A DNA stretch of 64,000 bases from Melieria omissa (Eukaryota; Arthropoda; Insecta; Diptera; Ulidiidae): the NCBI GenBank assembly GCA_963971225.1, contig OZ020270.1, positions 29,821,123-29,885,122 of the forward strand, written 5' to 3'. Positions within the stretch are counted from its first letter, which is position 1; every line of letters starts with the position of its first letter. The translations under genes and the position numbers were made by a program. The notes beneath the pieces were generated by a model that saw only the letters and a program-made list of their open reading frames with translations, searched no databases and was not told where the DNA came from. Shown here piece after piece: positions 43,948 through 54,322 of this stretch.

Positions 43948-44885
43948 TCAAATGTGTTGTAAACGATTTTGAAACAAAAAAAATGAGTCGATTGGAGCTT
44001 TTAGTTTTAAACTACTGTTAAAATAGTTGAAATTTTTTAAAAATATAAACATTTCGTTTCTTTGTAAATCACAAAGCTCATCTTTTATTAACTTTTTGCA
44101 GTTATGACAGTCAAATTTTTCAATAGTTTGCATCAATATGAAACCAGAGAAATAACGAAGGGAACCATCACTCATATGTTCATTTTTTATAATCCCTAAG
44201 GCATTTGAAGATTTCGCTTTCTCTGCATTAAATATATCCTTTGATAAGCAAAATTCTTCACCGAACTCTTGATTTATAGCATTTTGAGTTTCATTGTCAA
44301 TTTCAAACAAACTGGTATTATTGTCAATTGTTATAAATGAATCTTCGTCAGTTGGTTCACAATTGAAGGTTCCTGCCTCAAAGGCAAGAATATGGTCAAA
44401 CTCAAAAAGTGAAGGATTATTGTTTGTAACTCCTCTTTTTCTTACCAAATAAAAAAGATTTTCAAGCGGGTCTTGATTAAGTCTTGATAATAAAAGAAAA
44501 TTGGATTTTTCCGCCCAGATATCATGTGAAAGAGACAAAACGGAAGTAAGTGATAAAACTATACCATTTCAACAGTATACAGTTTTAGGATACTGACAAC
44601 TTTTGACATAGTTTTTCATTTCTTTCAAATAATTTTGGATATTGTTATTTTCACGAAGAGCTGATCAAAAAGTCTGTTTATTTTTTCAATAAATATAGCT
44701 GTGGGCAAAGCTTTTTCTTTGCAATGATTATAATAGCCATTTTCAACCAAAGATTTTATAGCTGCGGATACAGTATTGCTAAATATTTGAGTTGCGTATT
44801 TAACCTTCATTTTTTCAAATGAATTAGGATAAATATGCTTTGTTTTCAATTTGGGACAAAGGCGGGTTGAATTGTTTTTATCCAA
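43948..44885 (-). pseudogene. P-element-like transposase relic (copy B, more complete)
   Basis: The minus frames, N to C, are 44885-44625 with CPKLKTKHIYPNSFEKMKVK and IFSNTVSAAI, and 44538-43948 with LLSRLNQDPLENLFYLVR, then NNNPSLFEFDHI and LRYFSGFIL. This is the order in the C-terminal half of P/THAP9-type transposases, where RLNQD-LENLF is the most conserved motif. A gap and stops at 44540-44625 break it. The N-terminal half, including the THAP finger and the catalytic DE region, was not found. It shares its C-terminal part with 5228-5591. Confidence 0.85.
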
Positions 44886-44929
44886 TTCATATAACCTGCA
44901 AATAATCGACCAAGAAATACACTAGTTAG

Positions 44930-46010
44930 AAAAAGTTTGCGTACATGGGGCACGTAGTTTTTTCATATGAAAAATAAATCACTTAAAGTAATTTTTCAAA
45001 AACAAAATATTTTTTTTTTTATTTTTTCCGTAAACTTAGTTCTTTTATTCCATTAAGATAATAATATCAAAAACTTGACCAAACTGTAAAAGAAGGTCCA
45101 AAAACAAAATATGTTATGAATTCAGCTCAGAAAAAGTTTGCGTACAAGATAAGGTTACGAAGTTAAAATGTAATTTAAACTAAGTTTTGTCCAAAAATTA
45201 ATATCTTTGTGAATATTCTTTTCTCGCTTGAACTCCCTGCAGAAGTTTCGGCGCAAAGTTTTTTTAATTCGGTGTTTTTTCAGCGGTTATTTTGTTATAT
45301 CCTTGAATTGTTATATTGGTTTACTATATCTTTGAAGATGGAGTGTTGTTGGCGTCAGGGTTCAAGTAAACCCCTTGTATACTCAATAAGATGCACGTTA
45401 GGTCACTAGGGAGGAAGTTTTTGAAGTTTGTTGAGCCAGTTAATAGCAAACATACCTTCTCATCGTATGCATTGGGCGCTAAGGTTGAAAAGATATATTA
45501 GAATCTGATCCAAAGTATTGAAACCTTGGCTTACATAAGCTTTTAGAATATGTAAATAACCCCCCGGAAGCATTTCTGAATAAAAAAAAACAGCCTGCTC
45601 ACTCCTTTTCCTGTCATGCAGCCCCATACCATATCCTCACATGTGCTATGCTTCACTGTTGATTTCAGATTTTTGTTATTAACAGGATCCTCTTCAAATT
45701 AGTTGATGCCTTTTAATGCCAAACCATTATCAGATTATAATGAAACGTCCCACTTTCTATAGATAACAACATATCGTCCCGGAAATCCGGTTTTCTAGAC
45801 TCCTTGATGGACTCTTTTCCGAAAGCAATTCTGTGCTTCTTGTAAGTAAGCTAAATATGGGGTTCTTACATGCTGTTATGTAGGGAAAGTATGTTTTTTT
45901 CAGAACTTTTCTTATAAAGTCACTGCTACTGGGTTTTATAAAATATTTCTGTACATTTCTGAAGATATTGGATTCAACTAGCCTTAGATTGTGATGCACT
46001 GATCGCAAAC
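44930..46010 (-). pseudogene. Tc1-like transposon relic
   Basis: The sequence agaaaaagtttgcgtaca occurs at 44937 and again, as a direct repeat, near 45128. This is the IR/DR-type end of some Tc1 elements. On the minus strand near 45590-45680 the frame gives TVKHSTCEDMVWGCMTGKGV, the Tc1 region around GGGSVMVWG. The frame at 46008-45757 (VHHNLRLVESNI) lies upstream of it. There are many stops. The opposite inverted repeat is missing, so the element is truncated near 46.0 kb. Confidence 0.65.
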
Positions 46011-46472
46011 AATCTAATCCTCTTGCTCGGGTAGCTTAAGAAATGGCCAGATCGTAGTAATGAAACAAGATTTTCGGTTTTTTTTCGATTTCAGATGGGT
46101 TTTTGAAATGACGAATGTGCTCTCCCAAAAGTTCCCCTAATTTCATGAAATTTTTTGTCAATTTTGAAAAGTTTTTGTAAGATTACACCGGCACACCAAA
46201 AAAAAAAGTGGTCTGTACATTTGACTAGACCCACCTATCCTTATGTATTTCGGTGCGCTGAAACCGAATCCGAGGTCAGTTTTGTCCGTACACCCTCAAA
46301 ATTTTGAGTAAATTGCAAATTTTCCAAAAAAATAAAAAGCATAACCGGAAAATCTCGTTATTAGTTTTATATGCAAACTTATTCTGCACCGTTTTGTTAG
46401 TATATTGTCAATAAATGCAAATACATGGAAAATTATTATTTTAATTCATCTAAAACAGAACGAAAAGTGCAG
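46011..46472. other. Unassigned AT-rich sequence
   Basis: No coding frame, no defined repeat. It ends at the TTAA where the piggyBac element is inserted. Confidence 0.5.
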
Positions 46473-46492
46473 TTAACACTAAACCTACCAGA

Positions 46493-46689
46493 GCGGTCAA
46501 ATGACCGCTTTTGAGACTTCAATCAAAATTATTAAATTCCAGGTTTTTATTTTTCTTGAACTTACTGCACGACTTTTTCTATAATATGTAGCTGTTTAAT
46601 TTTTCAATATATATTTCTCTTCTTCTTTCTTTTTTCCTGATAATAATATGTACTCTACCGTTGTCTACCATGAGCGGTCTTTTGACCGC
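46493..46689. promoter_or_regulatory. Two GCGGTC-N4-GACCGC palindromes at the left end
   Basis: gcggtcaaatgaccgc at 46493-46508 and gcggtcttttgaccgc at 46674-46689. A third copy, gcggtcatttgaccgc, lies at 48985-49000, 46 bp from the right end. Position and symmetry suggest transposase binding sites. Confidence 0.6.
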
Positions 46690-47059
46690 TAGAATATATA
46701 TGAAATTTTATGAAGTTATCTGCATTGAAATCTCAAACTTAACACAAAAACAGTAGTTTTTGAAAAAAACGTCATCCGATTGTGTTCTAGGAAAACGTCA
46801 TGTGCTTACAGTTTGTTTTATGCTGGGTACAGAGCGACTGCTGCTAACTCACGAGGTAAGGCAAAATAGCAATCATTCAAATTAGATTACTGGCTCCGTA
46901 CGCGGCATTACAAATATTTGCGACGCGATTTGTTCTATTTGTAATAATAAAATAGGCTACAAACTTTGGGTAATAAACAAATAAAAATAGTAAGTACTAA
47001 TTTCTGCATTTTATTATTGGTGAGTTATTCAAATACAAATTCAAAAATTTAGCTCTAAA

Positions 47060-48770
47060 ATGTCAATGCAAAGGAAATTGCTGGAAGAAATAAGTAATAT
47101 AAGCGAACTATGCTCTGAAGTAGATGAAGAAGAAAATTCTGGGAGTGAGGATGGTATATATGATCCATTAGACACTGACTCTGAGCTATTCGACACGGAT
47201 AATGAGGAAGAAAACATTGTGTACACGCGTAGGGGACGAAAAAGAATGAGACTGTTCTCCAGTTCCGAAGATGAATGTGAAGAAAATGATCAGAATATTG
47301 AAACTTCAGTTGATGGAACTGTTTGGCAAAAAATTCAACAAGGTTCTGGACCTGGAAGATCTCCGCTTCATACAATTTTCAGAGAAATATCAGGGCCAAC
47401 GGGATATGCGAAACGCAACATTATGAATGGCAAAGTAAGGAGTGCATTTTCGTTGATACTTGACCAGGGAATTATGAATCATATAAAAATGCGCACAGAA
47501 TCAGAAGCACGTCGAGTTTTAGGATTCGAATGGGGTATAACCTTAGAAGAGTTAGATGCTTTCATTGCAATTTTATATGCACGTGGTGCATATGAAACAA
47601 GAAACTTGAACGTTTCATATTTATGGAATAAGAAATGGGGTCCTGCATTTTTTTCACGAACAATGAACAGAAATCGTTTCACAGAAATTATGCGATTTAT
47701 TCGTTTTGATAAAAGAAGCGAGCGGAGCCAGCGTCTGCAGACTGACAAATTTGCTTTCATCTCCAAGGTATGGAATGCGTTTATAGAAAATAGTCAAAAC
47801 TGCTACAAACCAGGTGCAAACATTACTGTTGATGAACAGCTATTTGCGACAAAATCAAGATGCCGGTTTACACAATATATGCCCAATAAACCCGATAAGT
47901 TCGGAATCAAGTTCTGGTTGGCATTGGACGTTGGAAGTAAATATATTTTGAATGGATTTCCGTATTTGGGAAAAGATGAGACGAGGCCATCAGCAATACC
48001 ACTTAGTGAATTTGTTGTTCTCAAACTCACTGAACCATTTATAGGGTGTGGACGAAATATAACCACCGACAATTTTTTTACGAGCACATCTTTAGCAACA
48101 AAACTTTTATCAAAAAAAAACTACTTTAGTAGGAACTATTCGGGCGAATAAGAGGGAATTACCCAAACTTGCAAAAGAAAAGAAAGACAAAATGGCACGT
48201 TTTTCAACGCAGCTTTACAAATCAAATAATTGTACTCTAACAATTTACAAAAGCAAACCGAACAAAAAAGTTCTCTTACTAAGTTCGAAGCATAAATATG
48301 TAAAAATTGAAGAAACAGGTAAATGTATACCTGAAACTATTGCTTTTTATAATAACACCAAATTTGGCGTGAATATGACGGACCAAACGGCTAGAAAGTA
48401 CAGCACAAAATCTAAATCTAATAGATGGCCTCTCCAGGTATTTTTCAACATTCTGGATTTAGTTGCTATAAATGCTTGGATTTTATATAAGCAAACAACT
48501 GGAGAAAAGATATCGTGACAAGAATTTTTATTTCAGCTGGCAGAGGAACTTGCCACCGAATACCGCGATATACATGAACAAGAAAAAATGGAAAGTATGG
48601 AGAAAACTTCAGCAGATTCCACTACAATTTCTGAAAGACGAAAAACGTGTCAAATTGGATATTGCAAAAAAAATAAAACCATAAACATTTGTTCTACATG
48701 TAAAAAATATGTTTGTGGAAAATGTTTACGGGAGAAACCCTCCATCTGTAAAAAGTGCGACAACGAATAA
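47060..48770 (+). pseudogene. piggyBac transposase, one frameshift and one stop from intact
   Basis: The N-terminal part is acidic (SEVDEEENSGSEDG), as in other piggyBac transposases. The DDE_Tnp_1_7 core follows, with the three expected aspartates: TVDEQLF (codon 47831), TTDNFFTS (codon 48068) and NMTDQTARKYS (codon 48381). The C-terminus has the Cys-rich zinc domain CSTCKKYVCGKC...CKKC that recognises the transposon ends. The frame changes in a run of A near 48112-48120, and an in-frame TGA at 48516-48518 separates the core from the Cys-rich end. The defects are few, so an active relative elsewhere in the genome is likely. Confidence 0.92.
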
Positions 48771-49046
48771 ATTTTATTTTAGTTTGAATAAAGATATGTA
48801 TGTAAATTACTGAAGTAACCTATAATTTTTCAGTTTCGAGCCTTCTTTCTAAAAATGTACTCCTAAAGCCCAAAAAACAAATGTTTTTTAATTATTATAT
48901 AATAATTATTTTGTGTTTATTGTTTATACTAAATTCTGTATTAATTACAATCAACTGGAAAAGACTATAATGTTTATTTCAAAAGCGGTCATTTGACCGC
49001 CATCGGGGTAGAAGTAGGTATATATAATATGCCGGTAGGTTTAATG

Positions 49047-49500
49047 TTAAGGGAGTCTTCTGGTTACGAGCTGAAAATTTAAGTCTATTTTTCGGAGTAA
49101 ATTGCGAAGGAACTACTTGAGATAATCCAGTAATTTTTTTTTAATTTTATTGATACATGCTTTATCTTGTAAGATAAAATTTTGGAAATTAAAAGTCATC
49201 ACACTCGCGACTTTAGAACGACCTTGAGGTTGTGCCTTTTTCAAACTTGTTGGTAAGACTTCTTCAAGAAATATTAATCGAATTCGATAAATTTTTTTTC
49301 AGTTATTCAGGAGACATATGGCTATGTTTTCCCGAGTACTGACTTGTCGACGTCCCAACAACCACTTTATTGTCTTTATCAAATTTTAAAAGTTTCCTAC
49401 AAGAATATGCAAAAATATTGAGTTATATTGTATTTAAATACAGTAATATTGCTCTATTATTTCATGATGTTCATTTTTGGGTATCGCATCCGTTGCGCTG
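49047..49500. repeat. Half of a TTAA MITE, used as target by the piggyBac element
   Basis: TTAAGGGAGTCTTCTGGTTA at 49047-49066 resembles the end TTAAGGGGGTCTTCTGCTTA of the MITE at 16776. A ttttcccgagtac motif further in also resembles that MITE. No matching right end was found. The TTAA is shared with the right flank of the piggyBac element. Confidence 0.5.
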
Positions 49501-51446
49501 TTTTCAAAGTTAAACCAAAGAATATAGAATATAAAGAATACGCATCTTCAAAAATTTGTCAAGCGTGTTTCTTGATGCGGGCGGGAAGAGATGAGCGGAG
49601 GCATAGGTTGCGGCACAGAATAAACAGTATACAGAAGGCGCATCTGAAATAATTTTGCGATTTCATTTCAGACGCGGGCGGGAAGCAACAAAGGTGAGGA
49701 AAATGTAAAGGGAACCGAGAGAGTAAGCGCGAATTGATGTATTGTATACGCATACATTCGATTTTTTTTGGGCTTTAATCTCATTTCGACAACAACACGC
49801 AATGTTGTTGCGGCTGGCTTGCGCAGCAAGCCAGCTTGGCTTTACTCGTGCACATTGAAAGTGGTTGATTTGGCAAAGCAATCGCCAAGGCAAATTCAAT
49901 AGGTAGTTGCAGCATTCTTTGATAATTAGCACAACATTGTAGCAATAGTTTTCCACTTATTATCACTTTCTTAATGCGTCTTGGTTGTTTCAATATTTAA
50001 CACATATATTTCATTGTAGCCATTTGTACTTTTTACAACTTCTATTTTACAAGCAGACCAAAAGAACTTATAAAATCCATTGAATTTTGGTTTTTCTCGT
50101 AGTGCTACCACCTTATGTGCCTTGGCGATCGCTCAATCAATTTTTCTATGAAACTGCCTCTCCACTTCTTGTTCTTGTTTGTCAAAAAGCAAGCGGAGAG
50201 CGAGCACGAGCCAGCACCAACATGCAAGCGGCACATCGCTTTGTTGCCCACCAACAACAACCACAGTGTGTGGTGCGCGGTCGCAGCTTCTCAGCTCACG
50301 CTCTCGCGCTCTGTGCGTTCTCATCCCCTTTACTGCTTCCCCCCGCATCCACAAACGGGTCGTACCGCTGGAACCCGCGAAGAAAATTTTCTTTACACCA
50401 GATGCGCATTCTGTATATTGTTTGTTCTGTGGTTGCGGGAAATTTGCTCGCGCTCAACAGTTTGCGATCTTGTTCGTCGAAGCGCAAGCGAAGAGTAAAC
50501 AACGAACCAACGCATCGTCATCGTCGTTTCAACGAAGATGATTCGGGATTCGCTAATGTTTTTGGTGTTGTCGTTTATTGTGTGTATGCTTTTTTGTGTT
50601 GTGATTGCTTTTGCTGAAAAAATTGCTGCAATGTCACCATCAATCGAATCTTTGTGGTGTATGGCTTTTTGCTGGCCAATGCTTTGATTAATTTAAAAAT
50701 TTGGTGGTTGATCCCAATTTAAAATGTTTGCAAATATTTTTACGTGGCGAGTTCGAAGTAAAATTATTTGTTTATATTTTCACATGCTTGATTACAATTT
50801 TGAGAATATGGGAAAACTACGAAAAAAATGAACTGATAGGCATATTGACTTCAAAATTCGTGAAACACTTGAAATTAAAAATAATTAGATGCGTGTTTTA
50901 AGTTTTTTTTTATCGAAATCTAACGGAGGGTTAGAAGATTGTATGGAAAAACATAATTTAATAGATCTATTGACTTTCAATAGGGCGAAAGCCCTACTAA
51001 AGCACTAAATAAAGAAATAATAAGACAAGTATTTTGTCATAAGAAAATTGTATTACGGCATGCCTACGTTTAAAAATAATTTTAATGTTCTACACCTGAA
51101 TGATTCCATGGCAAATGATGTGATCATAAATTTACAATATTAGATTTTCTTATTTTAGTTCTTTTAAACAAGCATTATATGTGGGCCGTAAGAAAAGTTC
51201 CAAAGAACGAGACGGAAAATTATTACGGGTAATAAAAACGTTTTCTTTTCTTTCCAATTCCATTTTTATTGATTGCTTATTATTTATTTTTAAATTGCCT
51301 GTAGCGATCATATAGGTCGCCATGCCAGTCATATTTTATTTTCTTTTCTATGATTTTGCGCACACTACAGTCGGCAGTGAGTTCAGGAGCAATATGCGAC
51401 GCTGTGCAGGCTTATAGAAGAAGAACAAAAGCCAGCCAGAAAATAT
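49501..51446. other. Unassigned region with inverted repeat and hairpin
   Basis: A 33-bp inverted repeat with three mismatches lies at 49614-49646 and 50399-50431 (cagatgcgcattctgtata at the right arm). A perfect hairpin GCTGGCTTGC-GCA-GCAAGCCAGC lies at 49813-49835. Sequence at 50620-50690 resembles 58405-58470 inside the DNA transposon there, so part of this region may be a related element. Open frames such as 50087-50617 look like chance. Confidence 0.5.
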
Positions 51447-51579
51447 TGTTACGAAATTCCACAGTTCGTTATCGACGGTTCGTATTGATTGTATTTGAAA
51501 ATAAAACAACTTCAATCATTCAGCGCAAAAGGCCCAAAACCAACAATTATTTATTTACAGAATTTACACTTCGCTTGTA

Positions 51580-52181
51580 TAGGGTGTTTTTTTTAGAGGT
51601 TTATTTTTCGAATAGAGATAAAACTGGCATTTTGTGGTCAAATCTGGTAACTCTAATGTCATTTATGTTCAGTTTGGTTTGCCATTTCATCATGAACAGG
51701 TTGACAAAAGAACAACGAATGCAAATCGTGCAAATTTATTTCGAAAATAATGGTTCAGTTCGCGAAGTTTACCGCAAGCTCCGTCCATTTTATGGTCGAC
51801 ATAATCGTCCATCAGAGCAAAATCGGTCCATCCATCGGTTAACCATGGGTCGTTTTCGCACTACGTTTACTCTATGTGATAATACGCACAGTGCGCACCG
51901 AAGAAACAATTGCCGCTGTAGAGCAAAATGTTGAAGAGGACCCGAATGAATCGATTCGCCACCGTGCACAGCAATTGGAGCTTTGTCCATCAACTTTAAA
52001 AATTGGACCTGTAGAATTGGCTTTATTCGAGCCAGCCGCGGCGGCCACATGCCCGAAATCATATTTAAACATTAATGGCATAAAATTATCCTTCCAATAA
52101 AGCCAAATTGATGGACATTAAAGAGATTTTCTTGTGTTTTATTTCAATTCGAAGTTCTATACCTCTAAAAAAAACACCCTA
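51580..52181 (+). mobile_element. Deletion derivative of a mariner-type element (602 bp)
   Basis: The ends TAGGGTGTTTTTTTTAGAGGT and its complement (with small differences) are flanked by TA at 51578-51579 and 52182-52183. The other LTR shows the target without this element. It keeps the N-terminal transposase sequence and the last few codons, with the middle removed. Confidence 0.9.
51692..52100 (+). pseudogene. Mariner-type transposase remnant
   Basis: From the ATG at 51692 the frame reads MNRLTKEQRMQIVQIYFENN and RPFYGRHNRPSEQ, the DNA-binding region of an insect mariner-like group. After a frame change, RTEETIAAVEQNVEEDPNES and RHRAQQLELCPSTL follow (second helix-turn-helix). A deletion then joins directly to the last residues. 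The catalytic domain is absent. Confidence 0.8.
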
Positions 52182-52467
52182 TATCTACACTTGTTACCAC
52201 TTTGCTTGCTCAACACAGACTCGACTCATTGCGCTGCACACTGCTGCTTTTATACCAGTTTTCTTATCGCGCCGAAGTTTCTTGCAACTTCCAATTGGAA
52301 AATGATCGACCATTCTCGCACAGTCCATTTCTCGCGAACCTTGCCATATCGGACTATACCAAGCGAATTATACCAGTTTGCCGTACTTCACAGTGCATGC
52401 CCAAAAGTATGCTTGCAAAAGCGTTCATGTACAGCACAAAGTGCCTTTTCGTTTCACTGCCCATCAC

Positions 52468-53226
52468 TTAGACTTGTTCGTCCCGAAAAAGTACCGAGGC
52501 TCCGCCAGAGTAAGACGCCAGGCGCTCCAAATGCATTACTTTCAACTTGGCGTTTCTGTTGCCGCAGCGTTGAACCCTGTACACCACGTCATTAATCCTG
52601 GTCACGACCTTGTACGGTCCTTCCCATGACGTTTGAAATTTTGGAGACAAACCTTTCCTCCGCTGCGGGTTGTAAAGCATTACCAGATTGCCTTCTTGGA
52701 ACCCTTCTGGGTTAGCCCGATGACCATAGCTCTCTGTCAACCTACTTTCAGCTAGTTTGGTGCGGCTCCGCGATCTCCTCCTCGGCCCTTTCGCAATCGA
52801 ACACCGATTACAGCCTCTGATCCACTCAGCGACAGACTCCTGGCATCCTACCCAATAGAACCGCCTTCTTATCTTGGCGACAGTTTTTGCCATGCCTAGG
52901 TGCCCTCCACTGGAGTCGTTATGGTTTTCCTCGATGACATCGTCGATTCGGCCTCTCGGGACCACTATTAGGGATTTTCTGGTCCTGCCATCCCTGCTCT
53001 TCCACTCGCGGTATAGGCAGCCATCCTGCAGACGTAGACTTTGCCACTGTGCCCAGTAAGCCTTCGTGATCGGGCTCTCATCAGCCATCTCCTGCCAGGC
53101 CGGCCGTAATCTCTGCGCTTTGCCTTTGATGATCTTCGCGAGATCCGTATCCTTGCGCTGGTCCCTCTGTAGCCTTTCCGCAAGCCAATCTTCCTCTTGC
53201 AAAACTCTTACCGACCAAACATCCAC
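52468..53226 (-). pseudogene. Integrase fragment of the deleted retrotransposon
   Basis: The frame has an HH-CC zinc region (SSGGHLGMAKT ... GCNRCSIAKGPRRR), then jumps to the C-terminal GPY/F-type module (KFQTSWEGPYKVVTRINDVV). The central DD35E core between them is deleted in frame. The N-terminal side (LLQDGC-like linker, WLAERLQRDQRKD) continues from the RNase H-integrase linker. It is open for 252 codons but cannot integrate DNA. Confidence 0.85.
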
Positions 53227-53266
53227 AATTTATCCCTCGTTTTCGGCCTGCGAATTATGCCTGCCT

Positions 53267-54261
53267 TTATTGAAGACCTTCAATAAATGCCTCAATCTCC
53301 ATCCTCTCGAGATAATCAGCGCCAAATTTCGGGTAGCACAACTGTACGAGCCGCTCAATGTCTGCTGCATACGTCTGCAGCGCCTCGTTGGCTCTTTGCC
53401 TATGGCTCTTCAGCTCGCAATAATACAGCATTTTGTTGAGCTCGTCACTGTATCTGGCTGCCAGCGCCCTTATGACGGTCTCGTAATCACCCCTCAAACC
53501 TTCCGGAACTGTTTTTATTACCTCAGCCGCAGGACCTATTAGAGCCAATATCAGTCTCCGACCTTTCCTAACATCGGTCCACTGACTCTCCAAAGCAGCC
53601 ATATCGAACTTTTCTCAACCGACTGCACCCTTGCTCGCAGCTGTACCTCTCTAAGCCGCTCGTCGATTTTTCTGTTTACCGAAACCTCCAGACTGTCAAC
53701 TGGTTTGTCTAAATGTTCTACTCGCGTCTCCAGGTGCTCAACTTTCACATTAATCCTGTTCGAAATCTCTTCCACTTTCTGCTCCAAGCGCGCAGAATTT
53801 TCCTGAAGCTTGGTTTCCATTCGCTCTGCTACTTCTCGGTTCGTAGTTTTGATTTTTGCTGAAATTTCCTGATTCGTAGTTTCCAGTTTCACTGCCATTT
53901 CTTGATTCGCAGTTTCCATTTTCGTTGCCATTTGCGCCGATATGTCGCGATTTTCACGATTGGAAGTCTCGAACATGCCTTTTATTGCAATCATTAGCTG
54001 GCTCATGTCCATTGCTTGTGGTGGCGCAGCCGCGGCAGCCGTACTTTGCAATGACACAGCACCAGCAGGCTATTCCTCCACCTTAGCTGACGCCTCTTGC
54101 TCCTGCGTTCCGAACTCGTGTGCAGCCCAATCGATGCCTCGTTATTCACACGCCTCTCGCAAGCGAAGTTGCAACTCCACCTTTCCGCCAGCAGTCGGCA
54201 AATTCCAGGCAGCCAGCTCCTTCTTCAGCTGGTCAACCTTCAGCAGCTCCAGTTTAACCAT
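53267..54261 (-). pseudogene. Gag of the deleted retrotransposon, with SAP-like N-terminus and coiled coil
   Basis: From the ATG at 54261 the frame gives LLKVDQLKKELAAWNLPTAG, a SAP-like motif, then meets two in-frame stops (TAA near 54143, TAG near 54078). The open part from 54057 has a long coiled coil of repeated heptads (ETTNQEISAK, METANQEMAV). After a frame change near 53610 the capsid-like part follows (ALESQWTDVRKGRRLILAL, LRGDYETVIRALAARY, ANEALQTYAADIERL). No CCHC knuckle remains, because the internal deletion starts right after it. Confidence 0.8.
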
Positions 54262-54308
54262 GTCTGCGTTTTTATAATTTTATTTTACTTTCAGTAATAC
54301 AATCCGAA

Positions 54309-54320
54309 CATCTGACACCA
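54309..54320 (-). promoter_or_regulatory. Primer binding site of the deleted retrotransposon
   Basis: Element-strand TGGTGTCAGATG lies two bases from the 5' LTR. It begins like a leucine tRNA complement (TGGTGTCAGAAG), with one difference. Confidence 0.5.
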
Positions 54321-54322
54321 AA

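Larger units (their letters stand above)
32075..44365. repeat. Segmental duplication, copy B, split by two insertions
   Basis: It matches 1-5591. The parts are 32075-35414, then after the mariner/Tc1 element 36589-37545, then after the LTR element 43024-44365. In the first 3.3 kb only isolated substitutions are seen, for example g to t near 33311 and c to t near 33569. A 7-bp gain occurs near 37330. The P relic at the right end is less similar and more complete here than in copy A. Confidence 0.93.
46477..49046 (+). mobile_element. piggyBac-family transposon, 2570 bp
   Basis: The ends are CACTAAACCTACCAG and, complementary at the right, CATTAAACCTACCGG, flanked by TTAA at 46473-46476 and 49047-49050. 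Three copies of the palindrome GCGGTC-N4-GACCGC lie at 46493-46508, 46674-46689 and 48985-49000. The transposase runs from 47060 to 48770 and has two defects. Confidence 0.95.
51447..52375 (-). repeat. 3' LTR of the deleted retrotransposon (contains a mariner derivative)
   Basis: It aligns with 54323-55537 on both sides of the insertion at 51580-52181. Without the insertion it is about 320 bp. The inner border is uncertain because the other LTR is interrupted at the corresponding place. Confidence 0.8.

Noticed and set aside
50087..50617. 176-codon plus frame as a host protein
   Set aside because: Several overlapping frames on both strands are open in this GC-richer patch, the composition is not protein-like, and no domain is recognisable.
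51350..51691. N-terminal extension of the mariner-type frame
   Set aside because: The frame runs from flanking DNA through LTR sequence into the transposon. The transposase proper begins at the ATG at 51692.
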